Assembly: GCA_009760855.2 (NCBI GenBank) | Contig: WPIO01000027.1 | Span: forward strand, 654,501-718,500 | DNA from: Cristatella mucedo | Lineage: Eukaryota > Bryozoa > Phylactolaemata > Cristatellidae | Reading direction: 5' to 3' | DNA: 64,000 nt | Shown here: in pieces, positions 1-11,039 of the stretch | Layout: each line of letters opens with the position of its first letter | Position numbering within the stretch: position 1 is the stretch's first letter | Notes under the pieces: generated by a model | What the model saw: the letters and a program-made list of their open reading frames with translations, nothing else | Told to the model about the DNA's origin: nothing | Databases searched by the model: none | Translations under genes and position numbers: made by a program

Positions 1-538
1 TCAAATTTCTTTATACTTCTCAGACCAATCCATTTTTTTAATTTCAGAACTTCTCTCTTTTTCACACTTTTCAATATGTTTTTTTACTAGTTTTCTTCTG
101 AAACTTACAGCTTTAGAAACAACTTCTTTTAAAATATAGTCACAACTATAGACATTATAAACTTTATCGAATAAGCATGTTTTATCTTTTATCAAAGTAT
201 ATTTTGTGACAAATATGCTAAGTTCCTTAACTTTTGAAGGTATATGCTCTGTAAGTGAGCAATTATTTGAGAATATTCTATAAACTCTTTTTTCCAAATA
301 TGTGCCTTTTCCTCTTTCCTCCTAAATAACGTTCTAGAAGTATAAGATAAAGGCATTTACTATAAATATAAAATAAGTCTTTCAAATCAAATTTAGAAAC
401 TCTGAAAAAAAATTTACTATAGAATATAATAACTAAAATTTTGGAATGTAGTCTATTGTTTTCCATTGCGCCGAAGCAATATCTGTTGGAGTAGGATTTG
501 ATTTTTCTTTTTCGGACACTGACACTCAGGAGGGCCAC
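1..538 (-). other. AT-rich stretch with two overlapping short ORFs, function unknown
   Basis: Two minus-strand reading frames overlap here (538-278, 86 codons; 297-1, 98 codons). Both are rich in Lys, Ile, Tyr and Phe, as expected for AT-rich DNA, and neither shows a family motif I recognise. The base composition resembles the AT-rich polymerase-element remnant at 57-60 kb, so this could be part of a decayed mobile element, but I found no shared sequence. The ORFs may be chance products of composition. Confidence 0.2.
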
Positions 539-599
539 TTCAAAAGGAGACCGAGCGATAGCGAGGTCGAATTTTAGAGTGTGCTCGAGTGAGGGTCAG

Positions 600-2640
600 G
601 GTGCGAAATGGAAAAATCACATACTACTCTCCTCAACCGCTCCCAGATTAGCTCCTTACCTGATGATCTTTGTGATGATCTAGCCGATCGCTTCTCTCGA
701 TTCTTCGTGCAGAAGATCGACAAAGAACAGGGAATCCATCCCTGCGATGACAACATCTCCACTAAAATGCGGTTCTTAGATTCCTGGCTGCACGTCGATG
801 TCGACATTTAATGAGGCCACTAGTGATCTAGTCCTGAAGTTCGTATCTCAATCAAAGAAGCCAACAAGTCCTCTGGATTCAATTCCCAATGTCCTGTTCC
901 TACGATGCATTTATCTGCTGCTGCCATGCATAACTAAAAGCATTATTATGTCATTAGCATCAGGTCATGTCCCAACACCTTTCAGAAAAGCTGTAGTCAG
1001 GCCACTTTTCAAGAAAGTGACACTCGACCAAGAGATCTTAAGCAACTACCGCCCAGTTTCCCTCATACCATTCCTATCAAAGACACTGGAACGGGTCGTG
1101 GCAGACCAGCTGAACTCATATATTGAAACTTCAAACCTTGCTAGTAAGTTCCAGTCTGGCTGTAGAGCTAATAGATGTGTATGTGTAATGTAGAGCACAG
1201 AATCAGCATTGCTTAGGGTGTACAACGACCTACTTAGGAATGCAGACATGGATAGAGTAGCTATGCCTATTTTGCTCGATCTCTCGGCAGCTTTTGATAT
1301 TATCGATCACCAAGTTCTCTTAGAGCGCCTCTCATCTCGCCTGCGCACCACTGGCACTGCAGTGGTTCAGTTCCTATCTCAGTGGCAGACTCCTGAATAT
1401 TGATGTGATTGAAAAAGATCACCTGAGGTACCTCTTAAATACGGCTTACCTCAGGGGTCCGTTCTAGGTCCGGTTCTGTTCACGGTTTACTCTCCTTCTT
1501 GCTGATGTGATTGCCAAGCACAATCTAGGCTTTCACTTCTGTGCGGATGACACTCAGTTGTACCTTTGCTTTGATCCCTCCCAGCCTTCGAGCACCTCAA
1601 ATTCTCTAAACTCACTACCTGCATGCATTGATGACATCCGCACATTGATGGCAGCAAATTTTTATAAAACTTAACAATGATCAAACTAACTTACTAGTTA
1701 TGGGAAAACCCAGTGTAATCCAGAGATTGGACAGGCTGACTCTCAAAATTGGCTCTGCCAGCATATCTCCAGTTGAATCAGCTCGAAATCTAGGTGTCAT
1801 ATTCCAAAGCGACCTCTCGTTAGACGACCATATCAGCTCCACAGTCAAATCCGCCTATTTTCAGCTTCATAACATTGCTAAAATTCGGGCTTGTTTAGAT
1901 AAAGATACCACGTCCAAGTTGGTCCTTGAATTCGTGACGTCCCGTCTCGACTTCTGCAACTCACTGCTTACTGGCCTACCAGCATGTGCGATCAGGCGAT
2001 TGCAGCTGGTGCAAAACTCTGCAGCTAGGCTTGTCTGTCGTGAGCGTCGCAGTTGCCACATTACTCCACTTCTCGCCGACCTGCACTGGCTGCCAGTCAA
2101 GCAAAAAATTGACTTTAAGGTTTTGTCGCTCACTTTTAGGTCCCTTCATTTTTTGGCTCCAGCCTATCTCTCAGATACACTCCCCAATCGGGCCAAGCAT
2201 CGTACCAACCGTTTTCGGAATCCAACAGTCTACAAATACCTCATACAAACCTTAAATCCTTTGGAGACCGTGCATTTAGTTCATATGCTCCCAAAGCCTG
2301 AAACTCCCTCCCGACCTGCGTCAGAACATCCCCTGACCTGACCACATTTAAAAGGAACCTAAAAACACACCTATTTAGGACAGCATTTAGTTGGTCCCTG
2401 TGATTCGTCCTTGATGTGCTTATGAGTGCTGACACTGTGCATGCTGCCACTAACCACATTTGGATGCTGACCATGTGCATGTCACCTTAAACCATGTTAT
2501 CCATTTTTTCTGTTTATCAAGCATGATTTTACTCACCGTTCAATTGCATTTCCAGTTGCAGCAAATGCAAAGCGCCTAGAGAGAGATTAAGTTCTCTGAG
2601 GGTGCTTTATCAAGTGCATTATATTATTATTATAATTATT
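600..2640 (+). mobile_element. CR1/L2-type LINE, 5'-truncated, broken ORF2
   Basis: This is the longest plus-strand copy of the dominant LINE family of the window. Reverse-transcriptase blocks appear in order but in several frames: NYRPVSLIPFLSKTLERV near 1044-1098, LLDLSAAFDIIDH near 1275-1315, LPQGSVLGPVLF near 1448-1483, and the catalytic motif as CADDTQLYL (1540-1566), with Cys where Tyr is usual. An open stretch from 1700 to 2341 holds the C-terminal domain (e.g. SRLDFCNSLLTGLP, DLHWLPVKQKIDFK). The 3' end has a hairpin at 2571-2610 followed by an ATT-rich tail. Frameshifts and stops (after 1193 and 1403) show that it is dead. The 5' boundary is approximate. Confidence 0.9.
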
Positions 2641-3580
2641 TTCCATCTCTTTTTAGGGACTTTGTGTTTATTTGATGCATCTAGGATCCGACTCGATGAA
2701 CATTTAACTTGCTAGTCGTTTTGGCATTTCCTCAGCCATAATCGAGCATTAGAAGCATATTTATTTGAGCTTTCAAATCCACAAGTAAGAAACGGTCTAA
2801 TGAAATACTAAAAGTCGATGATGCACTGGAAAGCAAAACACCGAATAGTGCTCTCAAGTAAACAAGGAATTCTATATTTTTGTAATTGCTACCTAGGTTT
2901 GGCCATCTTCATTTACTAAATGCATGCACAAAATTAAAAGAAAGTGTCATAATTTCAGGAACACGCTATAATTAATACAGGTCACAATGGTTTTGCAATA
3001 TCATGTCTTTGCCAAGACTTCAAAATCAGTATTTAGTTCCACGAGGCTATTTTTCATCGGAAAACATGGCGCGCTCGCTTCCTGCTCCGACTGCATCAAC
3101 GCATTCGTGCCTATCTTGAAACTGAACCAGGCCTGTGAGCGCAAAACAAGAGGACTCAAACCTAGAACATCTTTCAAACTAGTGCCAGGCACAATTGTTG
3201 AGAAGCATTTTTTGAGAGAATTATATTTGGCACATCCAAGGAATTTCAGCTCACTGTCTTGTGATTGTGCTGCAATAAGCTATCCATAAAAAATTGCAAG
3301 TGCTTTAGCAACTAGGTAAAACTTCCAAACAAGTTAGTTAGGAATGGTTTTCGGCACCTAGTGGTCCAAGCGAGGTGGCATCGTGCACAATCTGATAAAT
3401 TTACTGCTTCCTAATAGAAATATTGACCTGCAGTGGTATTTTTTGGCCGTTATTTTGTATATAAAGCAACGTTTCAGATTTTGTTAATTCCCATTGTGCA
3501 TAATTTTCCGGGCCAGTACATATATGGCTGCAAGGCAGCAGACGCGATTATGGATACCAATTTTGTTATACCGGTTACAG
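2641..3580. other. Upstream region of NPC2-like copy 1; no recognisable exon 1
   Basis: No gene is recognised here. The homologous minus-strand gene has a first intron of only 118 bases, so exon 1 would be expected around 3380-3465, but nothing resembling its signal-peptide exon is visible. A TATA-like TATATAAAG at about 3455 lies in front of a frame that stays open into exon 2 (from the ATG at 3433). Exon 1 may therefore be lost, replaced or further upstream. Confidence 0.4.
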
Positions 3581-6561
3581 GATCCAATCAAGGAGAAGTG
3601 ACGTTCTTAGATGTTCAGCCTCAGCCAGTGGATTCCTGCACTTTCCAAAAGGGAACAATTGCCACAATTATTGGAGGATTCACAGCAGGTAGAAAAAACT
3701 ATTTTTTTTAGAAATGGTCTGCAATCTCCAATTTCCGGAAACAGTCAAACTGACTGATCAGTCATATTTTAGGCGACGTTTTCTTTTTGTTGCTCCGGTG
3801 ACCTGTAAGCATAGTGTGAGGAACACATCATCACTGGCTGCCTTGAGAAATAGTCTCTCGTACAGTCACAGCAGCAGCAGCAGCAGCAGCAGCATCAGCA
3901 GCATCATTAGCAGCAGTAGCAGCTGCAGCAGGTATCTAAGGCAAGGATGTTGCTCCAAAAATGGAGTTAAGTTGATTTTGTATACCATTCACATTTCTCA
4001 TAAACCTGCAATATCCTCTCAAATAAAAATATATAACTAGGAATAAAAAAAACAGATGGCCACATGGAGACTATAAATGGTGCCTACGAACAGTTAAATC
4101 ATGCAGTGACCAATGAAAATGTTGCATAACTTAATCCTCAATGTGTGGCTAACTATGTGTGGGATTAAAAGCCATAACCTCTTTCATCTATTAAGATCGC
4201 CACCTACAATCCTGTTTCAAATTTGACACCAGAAAGATAGCTTAGGATGCTTGTCTAATACTACTATAATTAGCTTGTTAAGAAGCATTTGAAGCACAGT
4301 CTTCTCTAGCTGAATTTAGGCTCAATACTTGCAAGTGCTGCTATGGCCCGGCATCCACAGTTTCGAAGCTCGGGTGCTCAGCTTCAGTCACAGTTCGCTT
4401 GCAGGCCACAGAGCTGAGCTTCCAAGTACTCTTGATAAACCAAGTGCTAGAGTTTACTTATTATTTGTAGGTGCACCAATTTCAGCACTAATGATATCAG
4501 CTCAGGCTCAAGTGTTTGGATTATGGTTCCCAGTTAATCTACTAGAGACTGAAGCTTGCAAACTAGGAGTAGCATGCCCTGCGAAAGCTGGAGCCGACTA
4601 TACCACTTCCATCGCATTGCCCATCCTCCCGATATATTCTCAGGTATTATCGGTCAATAAGACTCGGTTATTTGAGTGGAGAAACCAATTAGTTCTACCT
4701 AGCTAGCAGCTGCTTGTGGTTCAAATCCTTAAATCATTTCAGATGCAGATAACACAAACTTTGTGCGAATCGCTTGTGAGTCGTGTTTTTTTAAGAGCTT
4801 ACAATATTTTATTTAAAACTCTTGTGGCCGTATGAACAAAAGAGCCGTTCGCATTCCCAATTTTTAAAGTTCCTTCTATTATTTAAATGATAGGTTAAAC
4901 TCCATGGTTCCCAACGCCATGTCAGCTGAATTGTGAATCAGCAACTGCTGCAAGAACTTAATTTTAACCAGGAATGGTAATGACTAGTTCGTAGCCATAG
5001 ATAGCAACTGGCAAGTGTGCATGCCTAGTGACTACAGGTATAATTTCACTGCAATGCTTGGACACATCCATGCTAACTAGTGTAGTGCATCTGCTTGTGT
5101 ACTTCTATAAAGCTACAACAGCCAACTATATGACTCACAGAAGAGCTTTCTACAGGGCACAAAAACCGAAACTGCTTTTGCGGGAGTTGGGTAATCACAT
5201 AGTTTCATTTCATGAAACTAGGAGAAGTCAGAAGCATAGTTGAGTCGGAAGAGAAACTGTATGGATCAGAAGTTTTGTAGTTGCAGGTGTTAAGGATGTA
5301 CCAGAGTCAGAAACAGGCAAGATTCGTTGATTTGGTGCATTGAATAATACAGCCCAGGAATTCTAAGATGAAGCAATTCAGAGATTAAGCAAACATTCTA
5401 AATAAGCTAATGTATTGAATATAGAAGACCTCAAAGCATGAAGATGCTGAAACTGCAGTAGCTGTCCATGTAGTCATAAAGAGACCAAGATATGTGGGCA
5501 GCTCAAAGTCTCCATACGAAGGATTTTTAAAATTCCCCATTTAATGAATAGGAGGCATTGCGACTCTTTCAGAAAAGCACACATGAGGCTGGACCTCTTG
5601 GATCCTTTAAATAAATAGGCATGCATGGTCATCACCGGTTGCGAAAGCTAAATGGCTTCTTCTAGTAGCCCAACAAAATTTTAGATGTATTAGGCCAGCC
5701 ATTATTAATCTGAAGAAAAGGATTAGTAGTCTGCTAAGATTGTAAATTGTCCCTAATCCCTGACAGGATCAAACACGATGGCTATTTTTTGAGGCAGTAT
5801 ATATGCCAAGTTTTAAAACCTATGGAAGATATAAAATGAGGACAACTAGATTTTTTACAGCATGCAATGCCAGTCACACTATAAGAATAGTTGTTATTAT
5901 AGCAAATAATTTTTTATAAGCCTTCACACTTCAAATGTAAATGGAGTTAAGTTTTATTTCATTCACTGTAATAAAATCATGACAACAGTAATGCATTTGA
6001 AATCACGCCCTCTGAGAACTCGGTCTCTCTATTGACACTTTACATATACAACAAAGGAAGCACAGTCGACTAGTTAGTGGTGGCATGCTCAATAAACAAC
6101 AGAATTAACATGGTTACGAGTGAATGCATAGGGCAAGCATGCAAGTTTGATTAGTGACAGCATGCTCAGTATCAGCAAGCATATGCAAATAAAGAACGAA
6201 TCATAAGGACCCAAAAAATGCACTGATAAATAGATGCGTTTTAGTTTCTTTTTTAATGCATGCAAATCAGGAGATGTGACAGAAGTCTGGAGTGTGTTTC
6301 AGGCTTTTAGGAGCAAACGAAATATAGGCAGAGTCTCCACAGGATTAGATTTGTACGAGGTATGGATAACTAGTTGAATTCTGAACAGCAACTGCTAGGA
6401 TGACTCATTTGGTAAGGTGGTTGCTTTTCATGACCTCGGTCCCAAGGTCGTGCTTGCTTTTCATGACCTCGGTCCCAAGGTCGTGTTTTCGAATCCTAGT
6501 GTGCCTGATTCTGTATATATATGAGTATATTTATATATATATGCATATATATATAATAACG

Positions 6562-6607
<46 letters not shown>

Positions 6608-8377
6608 ATATATACTATATAGTAATATATATATAATAATATAATATATATATATATAAATATAATAAATAGATTTATATATAAGTATCTTTATATAAAT
6701 AAATATATAAATATAGGCAGAGTCTCTACATGATTTGAGATTTGTACGAGGTATGGACAACTAGTTGAATTCTGAACAGCAACTGTTAGGATGACTCATT
6801 TGGTAAGGTGGTTGCTTTTCATGACCTCGGTCCCAAGGTCGCGTTTTCGAATCCTAGTGTGCCTGATTCTTTATAGCCACTGCAAGCTGTGGTGATAGCA
6901 GTGAAGGCTCTATTGTCGCTGTACACAAAGGCTGTTAACTCAACTAGTATTTTATTAGTCTGGTGGGATAGTAGATCAGACAGGTAGGCTAGAGCCGAAA
7001 CATAAAGAGAGTGACAAAACCTAGAGGTCAAGGCTTAGCTTGACCAGGAGCCACAGATGGTCATAAAGAAGTGGTGTGATGTTTCAGCCGGAGGCTCACC
7101 ACAGACTAGTATAGCTGCAGAGTTTTGCATGAACTGTGAGCACCTAAGTGCACAGTCATAATAATACAGTAATAATAATGCACTTCATAAAGCGCCCTCG
7201 GAGAACTTAATGTCTTTCTAGGCGCTTTACATTTGCTGCACAAAGTGAAATGCAATTCAATGGTAAGTAAAATCGTGCTTGAAAAGCAAAGTGAAATGCA
7301 ATTCAATGGTAAGTAAAATCGTGCTTGAAAAACAAAGTGAAATGAATATTATGGTTAGTGGTGACATGCACAGGGTCAGCATGCAAATGTGGTTAGTGGC
7401 AGCATGCACAGTGTCTGCATTAGCACATCAAGGACGAAAACGAACCACAGGGACCCACTAAATGCTGTCCTAAATAGGTGTGTTTAAGTTCCTTTTAAAT
7501 GTGGTCAGGTCAGGGGATGTTCTGACGCAGGTCGGGAGGGAGTTCCAGGCTTAGGGAGCATACAAACTAAATTGCACGGTCTCCAAAGGATTTAAGGTTT
7601 GTACGAGGTATTTGTAGACTGTTGGATTCCGAAAAGCGGTTGGTACGATGCTTGGCCCGATGGGGGAGTGTATCTGAGAGATCGACTGGAGCCATAGAAT
7701 GAAGGGAACTAAAAGTGAGCGACAAAACCTTGAAGTCAATTTGTTGCTTGACTGGTAGCCAGTGCAGGTCGGGGAGAAGTGGTGTAACGTGGCAACTGCG
7801 GCGCTCACGACAGACAAGCCTAGCTGCAGAGTTTTGCACCAGCTGCAATCGCCTGATCGCACCTGCTGGTAGGCCAGTAAGCAGTGAGTTGCAAGATAAG
7901 CAAGCAATTAGTTATATAAATCCAAAAGGATGTCACAAATGCATGGGCCAAGTTAGATGTGGCGTCCCTGCCTATGTTAGCCTATTTTTAGCAATTTTAT
8001 GTAGCTGAAAGTTGGCAGATTTTATTGCTGAGCTGATGTGATCGTTTAAAGAAAGGTCCTTTAGGAACATGATCCCTAGATTTCGTGCATATTGAACAGC
8101 AGAGATTCTGGCAGAGCCTATTTTCAGTGTTAGTCTTTCTGATTTCTGAATCATACTTCGTTTGCCCATTAATATTAAGTTTGTTTATTCATCACTCGAT
8201 TTAAGAAAATTTGCTGCGATCCGTGTTCAGATGTTATCAATACATGCAGTAAGGGAGTTGAGAGAATTCGATGTGCTCGAGGGCTGGAAGGAATCAAAGC
8301 AAAGGTACAACTGAGCATGATATAGAAGTAATAGCCTAGATTGAGCTTGGCAATACATCGGCAAGAGTGAGAGAGAC

Positions 8378-8436
<59 letters not shown>

Positions 8437-10256
8437 TGCAGACAGACAGAGACAGAAACAGAGACAGAGAGACAGAGAGACATAGAGACAGAGAGACAGA
8501 GAGACAGAGAGACAGAGAGACAGAGAGACAGAGAGACAGAGAGACAGAGAGACAGAGAGACAGAGAGACAGAGAGACAGAGAGAGACAGAGAGACAGAGA
8601 GAGAGAGAGAGAGACAGAGAGACAGAGAGAGACAGAGAGACAGAGAGACAGAGAGACAGAGAGACAGAGAGACAGAGAGACAGAGAGACAGAGAGACAGA
8701 GAGACAGAGAGACAGAGAGACAGACAGAGAGCGCATTGACCGTGAAAAGAACCGGACCTAACCTGAGGTACCCCATGTTTCCGAGGTACCTGGTATGATC
8801 TTTGTTCATTCACATCAATTCTCTGGAGTCCCCCACTGAAATAAGACCTGAACCACTGCAGAGTAGTGCCAGTGATGCCCAGGCGAGATGAGAGGCGCTC
8901 AAGAAGGATTTGATGATCTATAGTGTCAGAAGCTGATGAAAGATCGAGCAAAACAAGCAGAGACACTCTATATATGTGGGCATTTATATGAAGGTTGCTA
9001 TACACCTGAAGCAATGCTGACTGTGTGAGAGATTGGCTCTAAAGCCAGACTAAAACTTACTAGCAAGGTTTGAAGTTCCAATTTATGTATTCAGCTGGCC
9101 TGCCATGACTCGTTCCAATGTCTTGATAGGAATGGTAAAAGGGAGACTGGGTGGTGTCGATCAAGTTCTCTTGGTCGAGTGTCACTTTCTTTAGTAGTGG
9201 CCTGACTACAGTTTTTTGAGAGGAGCTGGGACATGACCCATGGCTAATGACATATTACTCGTGTTAATTATGCATAGCAACAGAAGATCAATAAATCATA
9301 GAAGCAAGACAGTGGGAATACTGTCCAGATGACTATTTGTCTTCTTTTATTGGGATATAAACTTCATAATGAGGTCACTACCGACCTGCTTGAATGTAGA
9401 CGTTGAGGTGCTGCATGGAATTGATGGACATTATTCTAGGGGGAATGCCGAAATTTTAGAGATGAACGCTCTGATCTTGTCCATTTTGTTGACAAAAAAG
9501 CTAAAGAAGCGATCAGCTAGTTCATCACATGGATTTCTATATATGGAGCAAATCTGAAAGCTCTCAAGGAGATGGTTGATCATCGACATCAGCATTTTTT
9601 CGATTGGGCAATCATCTGTGATTGAGCAATTTTTTTATAAAAGCTAGATTGGGCCTGATGGTACGATCGATTGGTACAATTTAAGGTAGTTCTTTTATGG
9701 CAGTCGAGAAACAGTCAGTCCTGATCTTGTGTATGCTTTTAAAGCTTGTGTTTAGTAAACCTTGCCAGTTTAATGTCTGTGGTAAGCCTTAGGCTGCCTG
9801 AACAAATGTACAGAGTCTGCTTAGTCAGCAGTGCAAACTCGTGTGGCAAGTCAGCTAGTGGCATTTTGTAGCTATCTACCAATAATGACAGGTCGTATAG
9901 AGCATTGAACAGCAGAGGCAAAGCACATAGTCTCTCAGGGACAGGATCGATCGATGTCAAGAATGTCGAAGTTTCACCATTCACATTAGAATCCGACGTC
10001 CAATAAAAAATGTATGCAATGCAAAGAAACAGTTGATAAGTAGTTAGTTGAAGGTGTGAGCAACCCTTTATGTGACAAATAGAGCTACATACTGTAGGAG
10101 GGTATTCATGACCTCACATCGTATCGACATTTTTGCAAAATAATAATGTGCAGCAAATTTCTTTCGTTGCAGACTAATGGCACCGTCAAAGTGGAATTAC
10201 GAGGAGGCGCTGGACAAACAGTGGCATGCATCAGCTTTCCTATTGTATTATGCTGA
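3581..10256 (+). CDS. NPC2-like: NPC2-like (ML domain) lipid-binding protein, exons 2-4, exon 1 not found
   Basis: Three exons join in frame: 3581-3688 (108 bp), 4471-4643 (173 bp) and 10173-10256 (84 bp, ending TGA). They have exactly the same lengths and phases (1, 1, 0) as the complete minus-strand gene, with AG acceptors and GT donors. The protein shows the ML-domain pattern: GSNQG start of exon 2, CTFQKG, then VFGLWFP, EACKLGVACP (the cysteine-loop pair), and TVACISFP near the end. NPC2 proteins bind cholesterol or other lipids in the endolysosomal lumen or outside the cell. The canonical second cysteine is Gln (QPQPVDSC) and the protein ends in Cys (IVLC). Intron 3 is 5.5 kb and is filled by LINE, SINE and microsatellite insertions. 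All three exons are open, so this is a gene or a recent pseudogene lacking its signal-peptide exon. Confidence 0.8.
3868..3937 (+). repeat. Interrupted (CAG)n microsatellite
   Basis: A run of CAG/AGC triplets with CAT, TAG and CTG interruptions lies in intron 2 of the NPC2-like copy. It falls inside an open frame, but that frame is intronic by comparison with the paralogue. Confidence 0.85.
4644..5967 (+). other. Start of NPC2-like intron 3, no gene seen
   Basis: The first ~100 bases after exon 3 match the equivalent intron of the other two NPC2-like copies (shared ATTAGTTCTRCC and AGATGCAGATAACACAA words). This shows duplication of genomic DNA rather than retrocopying. The remainder has no convincing coding signal. 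Confidence 0.55.
6398..6515 (+). mobile_element. tRNA-derived SINE, truncated copy
   Basis: This is the tRNA-like head of a SINE: an A-box-like ACTCATTTGGTAAGGTGG and a B-box-like TTTTCGAATCCTAG. It is inserted in the LINE after GAATTCTGAA. Its 3' body is replaced by the AT repeat. Confidence 0.7.
6516..6708. repeat. (AT)n-rich microsatellite
   Basis: Long runs of TA dinucleotides, with a pure stretch around 6563-6603, interrupted by AATA and ATAT variants. Minus-strand ORFs across it are composition artefacts. Confidence 0.9.
6786..6975 (+). mobile_element. tRNA-derived SINE, near full length
   Basis: The head matches the 6398 copy and is followed by the tRNA-unrelated body: GATTCTTTATAGCCACTGC, then TGATAGCAGTGAAGGCTC, then ATTGTCGCTGTACACAAAGG. 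That body is shared with the copy at 27.7 kb. It sits inside a minus-strand LINE, which resumes after about 6976. Confidence 0.75.
7156..9995 (-). mobile_element. CR1/L2-type LINE, long decayed copy
   Basis: The minus-strand copy starts with the ATT-rich tail and terminal hairpin (arms 7189-7196 and 7221-7228). It continues through the C-terminal domain (7848-7567), NLGIMFLKDLSLNDHIS (near 8100-8050), the RT block LLDLSSASDTIDHQ (near 8960) and the inter-domain region to about 9995. A ~360-bp microsatellite interrupts the RT frame. A ~50-bp tandem duplication lies in the 3' region (7240-7340). Many stops show that it is dead. It lies within intron 3 of the NPC2-like gene. Confidence 0.85.
8370..8729 (+). 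repeat. (GACAGAGA)n microsatellite inside LINE reverse transcriptase
   Basis: GACA runs (8395-8435) pass into an 8-bp GACAGAGA periodicity up to 8729. It sits between LINE sequences encoding the FTV...L and ...LADV positions of ORF2. In the 600-2640 copy this point is only a short CTCTCCTTCTTG stretch, so the repeat probably grew from that seed. Long ORFs in every frame here are artefacts. Confidence 0.95.
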
Positions 10257-11039
10257 GAAAACCGGCGTCAAGCAACCTTATAAATGAGCGATTTTGCAAT
10301 GTTTCTTATCAATACAAGCAATGAGCAGGCAAAGTATAACTTCGGCATTTCCATAGCTATACAATGCTATTAATACAGGGAACTTTAGTATAAGGGCTTA
10401 TCTGGGATGCCCTGACTATTATAATGGCAATTATACATGAGCTGTTAGATAAAACCATTGTTTCTTTGCAGGCTTACCAAAACAATTGATGGCTAACACA
10501 AAAACACATACATGCTAATTACTTCCAGGCCAGCCACTAAGCCCAAGGACCTCAAAGGAAGCATGGAACCACAGTATACAGCCCCATATACAGTTTTGGC
10601 TGCAGTCCTCACGAGGAGGGCATGGTTATTGCAGGAAGGAAAAAACAGTGAGCTAAATATCGTAAACGCATTGACAGGGAATATGCTATTCCAGGGGAAT
10701 GGTGGGGGGGCTTAAGCTATCCAGCTAGCTACCCAATCTTAACATAAATCCTGCTTAGTGTACAGACAATAAAGAACCTTTCCTGCGTGCTATAGGTTTT
10801 TAAAAATACAGGATTTACCAAATCACTTTCTCAAAAGATTGCTAAAAAACTAAATAGCAACTTCGCCTAGGTTCATATATTTTGGAATAATTAGTTTAGC
10901 TTATTCATGAGCTACATTTCAAAATCATCCGAAGAGCATTAGCAGCTAGGTGATCTGCTTAAAGCAACTCACGTAAGTTTATCTGTTAACTGTGTAACAA
11001 TTATCAACAGACCTCTAACATGATTCTACTTCTTCCATA
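10257..11039. other. Region downstream of NPC2-like copy 1, no gene recognised
   Basis: Contains a 67-codon plus-strand frame (10512-10715) that I do not recognise. AATAAA occurs at about 10768, roughly 500 bases beyond the NPC2-like stop, and could be a poly(A) signal. Nothing else is supported. Confidence 0.35.

Larger units (their letters stand above)
6321..6872 (+). repeat. Tandem duplication of LINE/SINE junction, ~389 bp period
   Basis: The block AATATAGGCAGAGTCTC... through the SINE head (6321-6512) recurs at about 6710-6872 with few differences, separated by an AT microsatellite. The first copy also has a perfect 33-bp internal tandem duplication (6421-6453 and 6454-6486) of the SINE segment TTGCTTTTCATGACCTCGGT and what follows. 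Confidence 0.8.
5968..7155 (-). mobile_element. LINE 3' portion (CR1/L2-type), split by SINE insertion
   Basis: Read on the minus strand this is the 3' third of the dominant LINE: the CATGCTCAATA and GCATGC-rich untranslated region at 5990-6200, the C-terminal ORF2 remnants at 6300-6398, and more ORF2 at about 6976-7155. It is interrupted by SINE sequence and by a tandem duplication of the junction. The terminal hairpin at 6005-6045 is badly decayed. Confidence 0.75.

Noticed and set aside
3714-4040. 108-codon frame with a poly-Ser run
   Set aside because: It lies in the intron between NPC2-like exons 2 and 3, and the run is a CAG microsatellite.
8175-9014. 279-codon minus-strand frame combining RT sequence and repeat
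   Set aside because: It is a LINE relic fused to a microsatellite. Flanking motifs are disrupted, so it is annotated as a mobile element.
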